Part shown: piece after piece, positions 18,701 through 27,277 of the stretch
Numbering within the stretch: position 1 is the stretch's first letter
Layout of the letters: each line of letters opens with the position of its first letter
Source: Streptomyces sp. NRRL S-244
Lineage (GTDB): Bacteria > Actinomycetota > Actinomycetes > Streptomycetales > Streptomycetaceae
Direction of reading: 5' to 3'
DNA length: 64,000 bases
Assembly (NCBI RefSeq): GCF_000717915.1
Contig: NZ_JOCX01000025.1
Location: 50,702 to 114,701 of the forward strand
Notes under the pieces: generated by a model
What the model was told of the DNA's origin: nothing
The model's database searches: none
Seen by the model: the letters and a program-made list of their open reading frames with translations, nothing else
Translations under genes and position numbers: made by a program

Positions 18701-19713
18701 GACTTGTTGACCTGCGCGCCCTTGATGTTCGACGTGTCGAACTGGAAGAAGGAGCGTGAGAGCCCGTTGGTCTGGGCCTCATAGCCGACCCTGACGTCGT
18801 CCTTGGTGTTCCAGTACGAGGTGTTCGGGTACTTCTTGTAGACCCGCGTCCAGTTCTGCCGCTCGCCCCACGCCCACGAAGGGTCGATGAAGACCGGGTA
18901 CTTGGTCTGCGCGCCGGTCAGCAGTGCCTGGTCGGGCTTGATCTCCAGCGTGCCGTTCGCCACCGTCGTCGGCATCTGCGCGTCCTTGGCGCCCGCCGGG
19001 GGAGTGAACGCGTCGGCAGGTGCCGGCGGGGTCTCGCCCGCGGCAGCCGCGGCGAACTTCAGCGACTTCGGGGCCGCGGCGGACTGCACGCCCGCGGGGG
19101 CCGCCGTGGTGGTGGAGTCCCACATCAGCGGGGACGGGCTGGTGAAGACCGTCTGGCCGGCGGGGTTGACCGCGGTGATGGCTCCGGTACCGGCGTGGGT
19201 GGAGACGTTCAGTCCGACCGTGCCGACCTTGAACTTCAGAGAGGCGAGCTCCGGGTTGGCGGCGGCGGCCGCCGTCTTCACCACGAGCAGCTGCGAAAAG
19301 CCCTCGACCTCGGCTTTCACCTGGAGGTCCACGTCCGGCAGCACGTTCGCGTACGTCGCCACGTTCGCCGCCAGCGTCGGCTTCGGCAGCGCCTTCGGCC
19401 ACGACAGCGACAGCACCGGGGTGCCGTGCCGCTTCACCGACCACTTACCGGCCGGCGTGGCCCAGGTGTCGGAGGACTCCGTCCGCGCGGACACCAGCTC
19501 GTACGGCTGACCCGTCTCCTTCGCCTTGGCGAGGGCGAAGTCTTCCGCGCTCATCGATCCCTCGGCGACCGGGTCGGTGGCCGCCATGGCCGTCGGCGCG
19601 GGTGCGAGCGCACTCAAACCGGTCGCAGCAATTCCGCTTATGAGGGCAAGCGAAATGAACCGTGAGACCCCCCGTCCGCCCGGATATCCGGAACGAACCG
19701 CTCTTCGTTTCAC
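15757..19713 (-). CDS. secreted DNRLRE / FG-GAP protein with bulb-type lectin domain
   Basis: 1318 residues. The GTG at 19713 (MKRRAVRSG) has GGAG 5 nt upstream; a GTG at 19719 overlaps that site and is less likely. Signal peptide with cleavage near TAMA-AT. A DNRLRE-type domain lies at about 280-440 (STLRVRN, TTWNNQPDK). FG-GAP repeats run at about 665-940. A bulb-type mannose-lectin-like domain lies at about 955-1060 (MQGDGNLVLL, MQSDGNLVVY, third copy degenerate). FG-GAP repeats (GDINGDGRTDVIA style) continue to the end. It is a paralogue of the 1843-6747 protein, but a stretch corresponding to about 50 residues near residue 75 is missing in frame. Likely wall or extracellular; the lectin domain suggests glycan binding. 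Confidence 0.85.
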   Translation of the reverse strand: MKRRAVRSGYPGGRGVSRFISLALISGIAATGLSALAPAPTAMAATDPVAEGSMSAEDFALAKAKETGQPYELVSARTESSDTWATPAGKWSVKRHGTPVLSLSWPKALPKPTLAANVATYANVLPDVDLQVKAEVEGFSQLLVVKTAAAAANPELASLKFKVGTVGLNVSTHAGTGAITAVNPAGQTVFTSPSPLMWDSTTTAAPAGVQSAAAPKSLKFAAAAAGETPPAPADAFTPPAGAKDAQMPTTVANGTLEIKPDQALLTGAQTKYPVFIDPSWAWGERQNWTRVYKKYPNTSYWNTKDDVRVGYEAQTNGLSRSFFQFDTSNIKGAQVNKSTLRVRNTWSWSCQDRPVELWSLSRGITSETTWNNQPDKAAKLATVNDSKGWSNDCAAGNLEFDATSLVRQASAGGWASVTVGLYAGNESDTFGWKRFDPKTLTVETEYNNPPGTPSALGTNPSTSCTDGGAIGNTQVSLYGTIDDADGGNLQADFEIYKAGQSTPSATQSIPANRGRMATWVVPDATLPTGDYTWRVRAKDQENAYSAWSAACKFSIDRTRPEKPPLISSAQFPDGANGWPATTGKARTPGSFTFGANGVTDAKEILYYTDVEPGPRSIAPGATVSITPPGYGPHLVYAYTVDKAGNRSNTAVYRYYAARSAERDGPNDLNGDGNRDIWTLDSQGSLLAYAGQGNGKFSAATNAGRNFQGAQIQASGDWGQDGYNDLVALKYDSVEKKKRLWTYPNNGSGTVTDRYTALSVSCPVVNEEMGCVGDGTWTGDDHWFNAEQVVSAGDLNGDTQPDLLVKQGKFLWAYYGNRTSRTLDVREPVLVGGGDWDKFTVIAPGDVNGDGIADLWLRDDANGDILRSYGKKAANGYVDPTTWGDTAARVKIWTGVTAATYPGVGSVGDITGDGISDLWARKADNTVTGWAGKTPGADNVSFTAPFPIDGVPGARIAAGTTLASGQEFNSGLSKLVMQGDGNLVLLTKDAKPIWATNTAGNPGAIARMQSDGNLVVYKADGTTALWSSNTNTPYSYAVLNPRGVLVLYNASGQGLWTSGSQSRPDYNGDGYTDVLAIDPHGDMWVYPGTGGTGTSTLGSRYFVGNGWWPDGWTNAYTADLNNDGYTDVVGRTKEGDLYLFPGNGGTGPYSFNAPVFIGNGWNFHALGFGDINGDGRTDVIARDNGGDLWMYPHTGGSGTATVGARVFLGNGFWPDGWTTLRYADLNGDYKIDIQARNVNGGEIYIYPNTTKGGVVSFGAPTFSGNGFWQGEWNPYATDLNSDGAPEPVGTTRDGGLYDFLPSTGRTLIGDGWQSYNVIL

Positions 19714-19936
19714 ACACACTCCAAATGTTGATATTCGGAGTCACTCTACTGGCTGCATTGGCGGATCGATCCCCCTCTGACCTGGCCTTTTGTGTCGTTT
19801 CTTATGTGTGGCATCCGGTTTGACCGGCAAGGTCATTTTCGCGTGTCACTCCGGAAAGTTCCGGATGTTCCGGCCGGTGCTCCCGCCACTACTTTGGCGA
19901 CCGCGTACGACGTCCCGACCGGCCCAGGGAGCAGTG
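19714..19936. promoter_or_regulatory. divergent promoter region of FG-GAP gene and SARP gene
   Basis: A 223-nt divergent intergenic region. Three phased CCGG-containing repeats (starts 19851, 19861, 19870, contexts TCCGGAAAG, TTCCGGATG, TTCCGGCCG) lie 50-90 nt before the SARP start. SARP proteins bind short direct repeats spaced one helical turn apart, so an autoregulatory site is possible but unproven. Confidence 0.35.
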
Positions 19937-20992
19937 ATGCCGACGACCGCCACCATGCTCAGGCAGCAGGAGCGCAGAGTGCTCCATGCCGTCGGCTGCG
20001 GCCTGCGGGACGACGAGATCGCCGCCGACCTCGCCATCCCCGAAGACGCGGTGGCCGGCCACCTCGCGGGCATCCTCGCGAAGCTCGGGCTGCGCGACCG
20101 GGCCGCCGCCATCGTCCACGCCTTCGACTGCGGCCTCGTCGTTCCCGGCAGCGGCCCCCGTACGCGGGAAGCGGGCCCGGTGCCGCGAACTGCCGTGGTG
20201 CCGAAGGCCGGACCGAAGGTACGGATCTCCCTGCTCGGACCGCTGCAGGCATGGCGGGACGGGCGGCCCCTGAACCTCGGGCACCTCCGCCAGCAGTCCG
20301 TCCTGGCCGCGCTCGCGCTGGGCGCGGGGCGGACGGTCAGCCGGCAGGACCTGCTCGACGGAGTATGGGGAATGGAGTCGCCCCTCACGAACGTGGTGCC
20401 GGTGTACATCTACCGGTTGCGCAAGGCCCTGCGCCTCGGGGACGGCCCGGACTCGGTGATCGAGTACGACCGGTGTGGCTACCGCCTCGCCCCCGGCGCC
20501 GTCGACGTGGACGTGGCGCGCATGGAGGGGCTGCTCACCGATGTCGGGAAGGCGGACCGGGCGGGGGAGGGGACCGAGGTCGTCCGCCTGTGTTCCCAGG
20601 CCCTGGACCTGTTCCGCGGGGAGCCGCTGGCCGGCCTGCCCGGGCCGCTCGCCGAGGTGGAGCGGCTGCGGCTCACCGAGCGCAGGACCGCCGTCATGCA
20701 GCGGAAGGCCCAGTGGCAGCTCCGGCTGGGGCTGCACTTCGAAGCGATCGCCGAGTTGTTCGCCCTGTCCGCGGCGCACCCGCTGAACGAGCCGGTGGCC
20801 GCGACTCTGATGCGCGCGCTCCACCGCAGCGGCCGGCGGACCGACGCCCTGACCGTGTTCGACCACGCCCGCCGCCGTCTGGCCGACGACCTGGGGGTCG
20901 CGCCGAGCCGGATGCTGCGGCGGACGTACGAGACGGTCCTGCGCGGGGACCACCTGTCAGCAGCCGACTGCTCGGCCGTTGACAGGTGGTGA
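19937..20992 (+). CDS. SARP-family regulator with N-terminal LuxR-type HTH
   Basis: 351 residues from ATG 19937, with AGGGAG just upstream; the open frame extends further left but lacks family similarity there. Residues 6-68 match a LuxR/NarL HTH (LRQQERRVLHAVGCGLRDDEIA...AGILAKLGLRDRAAA). Residues 95-175 are the OmpR-like winged helix of SARPs (RQQSVLAALALGAGRTVSRQDLLDGVWG ... YIYRLRKAL). Residues 185-335 are the bacterial transcriptional activation domain (FRGEPLAGLPGP, PLNEPVAATLMRALHRSGRRTDAL). Having a second DNA-binding domain in front is unusual for a short SARP. Its targets may be the adjacent secreted-protein genes; no biosynthetic cluster is visible. Confidence 0.9.
   Translation: MPTTATMLRQQERRVLHAVGCGLRDDEIAADLAIPEDAVAGHLAGILAKLGLRDRAAAIVHAFDCGLVVPGSGPRTREAGPVPRTAVVPKAGPKVRISLLGPLQAWRDGRPLNLGHLRQQSVLAALALGAGRTVSRQDLLDGVWGMESPLTNVVPVYIYRLRKALRLGDGPDSVIEYDRCGYRLAPGAVDVDVARMEGLLTDVGKADRAGEGTEVVRLCSQALDLFRGEPLAGLPGPLAEVERLRLTERRTAVMQRKAQWQLRLGLHFEAIAELFALSAAHPLNEPVAATLMRALHRSGRRTDALTVFDHARRRLADDLGVAPSRMLRRTYETVLRGDHLSAADCSAVDRW
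20949..20990 (+). terminator. hairpin overlapping the SARP 3' end
   Basis: ACCACCTGTCA (20949-20959) and its exact complement (20980-20990) enclose a 20-nt loop. The right arm runs up to the SARP stop codon. The convergent gene ends 16 nt further on, so the hairpin may terminate either transcript. Confidence 0.5.
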
Positions 20993-21007
20993 GGATCCGC
21001 TCCGTGG

Positions 21008-21676
21008 TTACCAGGGGTACCAGGCGCCGTTGTACCACTGCTCGCTGGCGCTGTCGTTGTGGTGGTCCATGTTGAAGTCTTCGGGGTAGTTCTTGACGTG
21101 GTTGTTCGGGTAGGTCCAGATGCCGGCGGACTCGTCGCAGACGTAGTCCCAGTGGCAGATGGTCTTGACGGGCACGTTGCCGAAGAACCTGTCGGCACCG
21201 GCGAGCGGGGCGCCGATGATGCCGCCGAACGGCACGGACCCGCCGTTGGCGCCGGGAGGGCCCTGGCGCTTGGGGTCCGCGATGAGAATGGCGTTGACGT
21301 TGTCGAACGTCTGCCAGTTCTCGGTGACCCAGGTGTGCACCACCGCGGCACCCAGTGAGTACCCGCCCACCTTGACGTGCTGCCACGGACAGGCGGCACG
21401 CTGGTCGCGGACCAGCCGGTTCAGCTCATTGACGCCCGCCCGGGCGCTCGCGCCGTTGGGGATCTGGGTGGGGTACCCGACGTGCTGCTGGATGTTGCCG
21501 TAGAAGCCGTCGTTGTTCCAGGAGCTGCCGGTGCCCCCGACGACGATCGTGTACGTGCCCTCGCACGAAGCCGTCGCCTTCGCCGCGGCCCCCTGTGCGT
21601 TGGCCCCCTGTACCGCTGAAAGCCCGACCGTCAGCAGAAACCCGGCCGCCACGGCCGCGATCCTTCGTGCTCGCAT
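21008..21676 (-). CDS. secreted cutinase-like alpha/beta serine hydrolase
   Basis: 222 residues. ATG 21676 (MRARRIAAVAAGFLL) has GGGGAGGA upstream; a longer GTG start would place that site inside the gene. Signal peptide cleaved near GANA-QG. The mature protein has GGYSLG with nucleophile Ser107, a possible acid in VCDESAGIW, and His residues in NYPEDFNMDHHND. The order and the Cys pairs fit cutinase / PE-PPE-like hydrolases. It probably cleaves ester bonds outside the cell; substrate unknown. Convergent with the SARP gene and divergent from the acylase gene, with a large inverted repeat between. Confidence 0.75.
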   Translation of the reverse strand: MRARRIAAVAAGFLLTVGLSAVQGANAQGAAAKATASCEGTYTIVVGGTGSSWNNDGFYGNIQQHVGYPTQIPNGASARAGVNELNRLVRDQRAACPWQHVKVGGYSLGAAVVHTWVTENWQTFDNVNAILIADPKRQGPPGANGGSVPFGGIIGAPLAGADRFFGNVPVKTICHWDYVCDESAGIWTYPNNHVKNYPEDFNMDHHNDSASEQWYNGAWYPW

Positions 21677-21763
21677 TCGATCCTCCCCAAGTAGTCGGCC
21701 CACGCGTCCGCCTTGCGATGCGGAGCGCAGTCGGCCGAGGTCACCGGACGACAGTGGCAGCGG

Positions 21764-21821
21764 CCGATGACATCCCGATGAAACCCGCGACGGTGCGGCT
21801 GCTCCATCGGGATTTCATCGG
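21764..21821. promoter_or_regulatory. large imperfect inverted repeat, candidate operator
   Basis: CCGATGACATCCCGATG (21764-21780) and CATCGGGATTTCATCGG (21805-21821) are complementary at 16 of 17 positions, separated by 24 nt. It lies between the divergent cutinase-like and acylase genes, 59 nt before the acylase ATG. Each arm also repeats CCGATG internally. A shared operator is likely. Confidence 0.6.
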
Positions 21822-21879
21822 TCCTCCTTACCGTGGCCGCGTTCGGAGAAAGGCCTGGACCACAGGGAAGGACGGCTGG

Positions 21880-24369
21880 ATGGCGCGGAGGAGATTCATC
21901 GCGAGGCTGCCGATGGCGGTCATGGCCGCGGTGGCGGTGATGAGCACGATGGCGGCCGCCGGATCGCCTGCCGCCGGATCGCCGCCCGCCGGGGCATCGG
22001 CCGTCACGTCGGCGACCGCCGGACAGGGGCCGGACAAGCCGACGATCCGTTACACCGAGTACGGGATCCCGCACATCACCGCCTCGAACTGGGAGGGGCT
22101 GGGAACGGGCTACGGATACGCCGCGGCCAAGGACAACGTCTGCACCTTGGCCGACGCCTACCTGATGGTCAATGCCCAGAGGTCCCGCTACCTGGGCCCC
22201 GATGGCAAGGCGAGCCCCGGCGAGAACCAGAACACCACCACCAATCTCAACAGCGACCTGTACTTCCAGCGGATCAACGACAACCGGGTGGTGGAGCGGC
22301 TGCTCGACCGGCCCGCCCCCGACGGGCCGGAGCCGGAGGTCAAAGAGGCCATTCGCGGCTACGTCCAGGGGTACAACAGGTACCTGGCCGAGACGGGCGT
22401 GGACCACATCTCCGACCCGGCCTGCCGCGGTGCTGCCTGGGTGCGGCCGATCACGGAGCTGGACGTCTACCGGCACGCGCACGCCGAGATCATCATGGGC
22501 AGCGCCGATCCGCTGCTGGACGGTCAGGTCACCGCCGCACCCCCCGGGTCCTCGGCCGCCGCGCCGCCGGCCTCCTCACCCCAGGAGACCGCGGCGAAGA
22601 TCCGGGACGCGCTGGCCGTCAGCCGGCAGCAGAGCATGGGCAGCAACGCCTTGGCGGTGGGTTCACAGGGCGTGTCCGGGGGCACCGGCATGCTGCTGGC
22701 CAACCCGCACTTCCCGTGGCAGGGCAAGAACCGGATGTGGCAGAGCCAGCTGACGATCCCGGGGAAGATCAACGTCTCCGGGGCCAGTCTGCTCGGATTC
22801 CCCGCCGTGAACATCGGGCACAACGAGGACGTCGCCTGGAGCCACACGGTCGCCACGGTGGCCCCGTTCGGGCTGTTCGACGTACAGGTGGATCCGCTGA
22901 ACCCGACCAACTACCTGGTCGACGGCGCCTGGCAGCAGATGACCTCGCAGCAGGTCGGTGTCGACGTACTGAACGCGGACGGCTCCATCGGCAAGGTCAC
23001 CAGGACGCTGTGGTCCACCCGGTACGGCCCGATCGTCACCTCCGTGCTGGGCATCCCGCTGCCGTGGGTGGTCAGCGCGCACGCGGTGCGCGACGTGAAC
23101 ATGGACAACCTGCGGGCGCTCAACACCTGGTTCCACCTCGACCAGGCCAAGGACGTCAACGAGGTGGTCGACACCCTGGAAACCACTCAGGGCGTCCCCT
23201 TCTTCAACACCGTCGCCTCCGACCGCAAGGGCAACGCGCTGTACGCGGACATCCAGGCCACCCCGAACATCACCGACGAGCACGCGGAGTCGTGCCTCAC
23301 CCTGACCGGGCGGCTGCTGTTCAACCAGGAGCTACGGCTGCCCAACGTGCCGCCGGTCTCCATCTTCGACGGCAAGCGCAGCGCCTGCGACTGGCCCGAC
23401 GACCCGAACGCCGTCGCGCCGGGACTGCTGGACCCGCACAAGCAGCCACGCCTGATCCACAAGGACTTCGTGGGCAATGCCAACGACAGCGCCTGGCTGG
23501 CCAACCCCGAGCAGCCGCTGTCGTTCCCCAGGGTGATGGGCGATACGTCGGCGCCCCGATCGCTGCGCACGCAGGAGCTGATCCTGACCGCGCAGAACCG
23601 GATCAACGGCACGGACGGCCTGCCCGGCAGGGGTTTCACACCGGAGAACATGCGGCAGTTGCTGTTCGCCGACAACAGCAGGGCGGCCGACCTGGCCCTC
23701 GACGCCACGGTGGCGATGTGCCGGAGCGTTCCCTTCGGGCTGATCCTGGTGGACGGCAACCTGGTCAACATCAGCGAGGCCTGTCCGATCCTGGCCGCGT
23801 GGCGGGACCACGACTACACGGCGGGCAGCCGGGGATCGTGGCTGTTCGAGAACTACTGGGCCTTCCTGCTCGGTGGGCAGGCGATCGAGAAACTGCCGTG
23901 GCGGGTGCCCTTCGACCCCAAGGACCCCGTGCACACGCCCAATTCGCTCGACCCCGGAAGCTCGGCCGTGCGTGATGCGTTCGGCCGGGCGGTGCTCGCG
24001 CTGCGCAAGGCGGGCATCGCGCTGAACGCGCCGCTGTCGGACGTCCAGAAGATCACCCGCAACGGTGAGCAGATCCCGATCCACGGTTCGATCAGCGAGC
24101 TGGGCGTACTGAACGTGGTCACTCCCGGCATGGTCGACGGGAAGCCGGACATCGTCTTCGGGTCCAGTTTCATCCAGCAGGTGAAGTTCACCGCCGACGG
24201 CCCGCCACAGGCCTCATCGGTGCTGGCCTACTCCCAGTCGGCCAACCCGAACTCGCCGCACCACGCCGATCAAACCAAGCTGTTCGCGGCCGGCCAGTGG
24301 GTGACGGAACGGTTCACCGAGGAGCAGATCGCGGCTTCGCCGGCACTGGAGACCAAGGTCCTTTCCTGA
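21880..24369 (+). CDS. penicillin/aculeacin-type acylase (Ntn hydrolase), secreted
   Basis: 829 residues from ATG 21880, with AGGGAAGGA upstream. Signal peptide [17 protein letters not shown] with cleavage near the GSPA region. An alpha region (about 50-210) with [28 protein letters not shown] is followed by a linker and [12 protein letters not shown], where Ser255 is the predicted autocatalytic N-terminal nucleophile of the beta chain. [11 protein letters not shown] and the later Asn positions fit the S45 family. Closest known types are aculeacin A and acyl-homoserine-lactone acylases, which remove fatty acyl chains from lipopeptides or quorum signals. It would act outside the cell, and precedes the esterase by 61 nt, probably in one operon. 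Confidence 0.9.
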   Translation: MARRRFIARLPMAVMAAVAVMSTMAAAGSPAAGSPPAGASAVTSATAGQGPDKPTIRYTEYGIPHITASNWEGLGTGYGYAAAKDNVCTLADAYLMVNAQRSRYLGPDGKASPGENQNTTTNLNSDLYFQRINDNRVVERLLDRPAPDGPEPEVKEAIRGYVQGYNRYLAETGVDHISDPACRGAAWVRPITELDVYRHAHAEIIMGSADPLLDGQVTAAPPGSSAAAPPASSPQETAAKIRDALAVSRQQSMGSNALAVGSQGVSGGTGMLLANPHFPWQGKNRMWQSQLTIPGKINVSGASLLGFPAVNIGHNEDVAWSHTVATVAPFGLFDVQVDPLNPTNYLVDGAWQQMTSQQVGVDVLNADGSIGKVTRTLWSTRYGPIVTSVLGIPLPWVVSAHAVRDVNMDNLRALNTWFHLDQAKDVNEVVDTLETTQGVPFFNTVASDRKGNALYADIQATPNITDEHAESCLTLTGRLLFNQELRLPNVPPVSIFDGKRSACDWPDDPNAVAPGLLDPHKQPRLIHKDFVGNANDSAWLANPEQPLSFPRVMGDTSAPRSLRTQELILTAQNRINGTDGLPGRGFTPENMRQLLFADNSRAADLALDATVAMCRSVPFGLILVDGNLVNISEACPILAAWRDHDYTAGSRGSWLFENYWAFLLGGQAIEKLPWRVPFDPKDPVHTPNSLDPGSSAVRDAFGRAVLALRKAGIALNAPLSDVQKITRNGEQIPIHGSISELGVLNVVTPGMVDGKPDIVFGSSFIQQVKFTADGPPQASSVLAYSQSANPNSPHHADQTKLFAAGQWVTERFTEEQIAASPALETKVLS

Positions 24370-24430
24370 GGCCGAGGCCGCTCTTTCATCAGGACTCCAA
24401 CGACAAGGCTCCCGAGGGGGGAACACCGTG

Positions 24431-25510
24431 ATGAGGAAAACGAGTCGGTGGCGCATGCTGGTGGCGTTGATGGCCGCCATGGTGGCGATGGCCGTGCCGG
24501 CGGGTTCGGCGCAGGCCGCCGAGCGCAGCGCGCCGCCGCCGATGGCGGACGGGTTCGGTCTGACCCAGGTGGACACGGCGACAGGCGGTCCCACCAACTT
24601 CTACATCACCGTGACCACGCCGGAGGTCACGGGCAAGCACCACATCAAAATCATTCTGCCGAGCGGGTACTACGACGACCCGGCCAGGCGCTATCCGGTG
24701 CTGTACTTCCTGCACGGTTCTCCCGACGACCCGATCCAGCAGAACTATCCGGCGCTGACGACCTCGGACCAGATGATCACCGTCATCCCGGACGGCGGCG
24801 CGCGGGGCTGGTACGCCAACTGGCTCAACCAGAGGACCCAGCTCGGTGCCCAGAACTGGGAGAACTTCCACCTCAAGCAGGTGATTCCGTTCATCGACGC
24901 GAACCTGCGGACCATCGCCACCAAGAAGGCGAGGGCCGTCGCGGGTGTCTCCATGGGCGGGTTCGGGGCCCTCCACTACGCGCAGGTCCGTCCCGACCTG
25001 TTCAGCCAGACCGCTTCCCTGTCGGGGGACATCGACCTGTCGGCCCGCTCCATGGACCTGCGGCTCGCCGTCGTGGCGTCCCTCATCGACGCGCAGGGCG
25101 CGATCTGCGGCCCCTACTCCGGTGTCTGCGGCATCCCCGACTCCCCCTACAAGCCCGGCGTGGACAGCGACGCCCTGTTCGGCTCGCCCTACCCGGTGTT
25201 CAACGTGGACTGGCGGTGGAACGAGGTCGACCCGTCACAGCACATGGACAAGATCAAGGCCGGCGGAGTCGGGGTCTCCATCTATGTCGGCAATGGGGGC
25301 GGCTCGCCCGCCGACCTGGAGTTCTGGCTCGAAAGCGCTTCCCAACACGTCAAGGACGCCATGGACGCCCTGGACATGTCGTACCACTACGTCGACTACG
25401 GCGACGGCTCCGCCTGGGGCACCCAGTGCAACGGCGGCCACAACGCCGGCTGCTGGGAACAGGACCTCCGGGACCTGATCCCCAGGCTGGAGAGGCATTT
25501 CGCCTCCTGA
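24431..25510 (+). CDS. secreted esterase D / antigen-85-type alpha/beta hydrolase
   Basis: 359 residues from ATG 24431 (GTG 24428 also possible), with GAGGGGGG upstream. Signal peptide MRKTSRWRMLVALMAAM, cleavage near AQA-AE. Esterase D-like fold: YPVLYFLHGSPDD oxyanion region, nucleophile elbow GVSMGG (Ser174), later Asp/Glu in ADLEFW and a catalytic His candidate in CNGGHNAGCWEQD. Relatives include feruloyl esterase-like and mycolyltransferase-like proteins. The substrate is not evident. It follows the acylase gene closely, so the two exported hydrolases are probably co-expressed. Confidence 0.85.
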   Translation: MRKTSRWRMLVALMAAMVAMAVPAGSAQAAERSAPPPMADGFGLTQVDTATGGPTNFYITVTTPEVTGKHHIKIILPSGYYDDPARRYPVLYFLHGSPDDPIQQNYPALTTSDQMITVIPDGGARGWYANWLNQRTQLGAQNWENFHLKQVIPFIDANLRTIATKKARAVAGVSMGGFGALHYAQVRPDLFSQTASLSGDIDLSARSMDLRLAVVASLIDAQGAICGPYSGVCGIPDSPYKPGVDSDALFGSPYPVFNVDWRWNEVDPSQHMDKIKAGGVGVSIYVGNGGGSPADLEFWLESASQHVKDAMDALDMSYHYVDYGDGSAWGTQCNGGHNAGCWEQDLRDLIPRLERHFAS

Positions 25511-25563
25511 CGCGGCCGCCGGCGCCCCTTCCTGCCCGGCGACCGTCCTCCACCCGGCCGGGA

Positions 25564-27105
25564 TCAGCCGGTGCAGGTGATGGAGAAGGGGACCGGGTTG
25601 GAGGTGGTGCGGGTGGGGCTCTGGAGCTCCACGGCCATCCCGGTGGTCAGGGTGCCGGCCTTCGCGTAGGTCGTCAGGCGCACCGTGTCGTGTCCCGTGG
25701 GGTTGGCCTTGTCCCCGATCGACATGGTGCGCCAGTGCGGATCCACGACCGAGCCGTCGCCGGACACCCAGCGGTAGGAGATCAGGGTCGGCTCTGACGC
25801 GGTGAAGGTCGCGGTGAACGCCGGGGCCTGGCTCGCGGGGGTCGGGCAGCGGCCGGTGTAGGTCGTGTTCGCGCCCGCCACCGACATGCGTACGCCCGAA
25901 CCGGCGCCGCCGTCACCGTCGTTGCCGGTGAGGGCGTAGGCCAGCCCGGCGGCGCCCAGTACGCAGACGGCCGCGCCGGCCGCGACGAAGGCCACCGTAC
26001 GGCGCTTGCGGGGCGATGCGGCGGGTACGGGCGCGGCGGGTGCGAGCGGGGCGGGTACGGGCGCGGCGGATGCCGGCGCGGGGACGGGGGCCGTCGCCGT
26101 GGCGGGTGCCGTCGCCGTGGCACGTGCCTCGGGAGTCGCCAGGACACGGGCGGCGGCCGTGGTGGCGTCCGGTTGCTGGGCGATGTCCCGCAGGGCTTCG
26201 GCGACCTGGGCGGCGGGGGTCCGCTCGGCGGGCTCCTTGCGGAGCAGCCCGGCGATGACCGGGGCGAGCGGGCCGGCCCGGGTCGGCACCGGGGGTTCCT
26301 CGTCCACGACGGCCCGCAGCGTGCTCAGCGCGGTGTCCTGCCGGAACGGGGAGACCCCCTCCACGGCCGCGTACAGCATCACGCCGAGCGACCACAGGTC
26401 CGACTCGGGGCCCGAGGAGCGGCCCAGCGCCCGCTCCGGCGGCAAGTACTCGGGGGAGCCGACCACTTCGCCGGTCATGGTCAGGGCGGTGCTGCCCTCG
26501 ACCACCGCGATGCCGAAGTCGCCGAGCACCACCCGCCCGTCCTCGGCGAGCAGCACGTTCGCCGGCTTCACGTCCCGGTGCTCCACCCCGACGGCATGCG
26601 CGGCGCGCAGCGCGCTCAGCACCTCCGCGCCGATGTGCGCGGTGTGCCGCGGGCTCAGCGGCCCCTCGGCCCGCAGCAGATCGGCCAACGACTGTCCGCG
26701 GACCAGCTCCATCACGATCCAGGGCCGGTCGTCGTCCATGACGACGTCGTGGACCGTCACCACATTGCGGTCGGGTATCCGCGCCGCCGCCCACGCTTCC
26801 CGCTCCAACCGGCTGTACATCCGGGCGATGTCGCCGGCCTCCAGACCGGCCGGGGCCCGTACCTCCTTGACGGCGACCTCGCGGTCCAGGGTCTCGTCGC
26901 GGGCCCGCCACACGGTGCCCATACCGCCCTCGCCGAGCCGGGACAGGAGCCGGTAGCGGCCCGCGATCAGCCGTTCCCCGCCCGGGATACCCGGTCCCGG
27001 TGCACCCGGTGCGGCCGCGGTGGCCTCGGTGGTGGCCGTGCCCGCCGCGGTGGCCGCGAGCGCGGTCTCCGTCACGGTCTCGGTCTCGGTTTCCTCGTTG
27101 TGCAT
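25564..27105 (-). CDS. membrane Ser/Thr protein kinase (PknB-like)
   Basis: 513 residues from ATG 27105 (MHNEETETETV), with GAGGGAGAA upstream. A Glu/Thr-rich start precedes a complete kinase domain at about 50-320: Gly loop GEGGMG (58-63), Lys80, HRDVKPAN (176-183, Asp178 catalytic), DFG (196-198) and SPEYLPPE in the activation loop. A Pro/Ala linker leads to one transmembrane helix (about 375-400, TVAFVAAGAAVCVLGAAGL) and an external domain of about 110 residues with two Cys. The Thr-rich N-terminus could be autophosphorylated and be an FHA ligand. It is divergent from the FHA-flavoprotein gene. Confidence 0.95.
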   Translation of the reverse strand: MHNEETETETVTETALAATAAGTATTEATAAAPGAPGPGIPGGERLIAGRYRLLSRLGEGGMGTVWRARDETLDREVAVKEVRAPAGLEAGDIARMYSRLEREAWAAARIPDRNVVTVHDVVMDDDRPWIVMELVRGQSLADLLRAEGPLSPRHTAHIGAEVLSALRAAHAVGVEHRDVKPANVLLAEDGRVVLGDFGIAVVEGSTALTMTGEVVGSPEYLPPERALGRSSGPESDLWSLGVMLYAAVEGVSPFRQDTALSTLRAVVDEEPPVPTRAGPLAPVIAGLLRKEPAERTPAAQVAEALRDIAQQPDATTAAARVLATPEARATATAPATATAPVPAPASAAPVPAPLAPAAPVPAASPRKRRTVAFVAAGAAVCVLGAAGLAYALTGNDGDGGAGSGVRMSVAGANTTYTGRCPTPASQAPAFTATFTASEPTLISYRWVSGDGSVVDPHWRTMSIGDKANPTGHDTVRLTTYAKAGTLTTGMAVELQSPTRTTSNPVPFSITCTG

Positions 27106-27277
27106 GGGGGCGGTTCTCCCTCTCAAAGCCGTCCGACGTGAGCATCACGTACGGGCCGGGCCCCGAGTTCAGCCGGGCGCGAGAAAATTTTCGAAGATGG
27201 TTGAACCGAACACCTTCTCGATGGCGTGTTGCTGTCGTAGGAACAGTCAGCAGCGTTTCGCTTTCAAGGAGTGTGCA
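27106..27277. promoter_or_regulatory. shared promoter region of kinase and FHA-flavoprotein genes
   Basis: A 172-nt divergent intergenic region containing an AT-rich palindrome, GAAAATTTTC, at 27183-27192, which stands out in this GC-rich DNA. It may be a promoter core or regulator site. Nothing more can be assigned. Confidence 0.35.

Noticed and set aside
19792..20982. alternative 396-codon frame over the SARP gene
   Set aside because: Arg/Pro/Ala-rich with no HTH or BTAD motifs; the other frame gives the complete SARP.
27020..27277. upstream extension of the FHA gene (86 codons)
   Set aside because: Antisense to the kinase start; the GTG at 27278 has a good ribosome site and begins the FHA fold.
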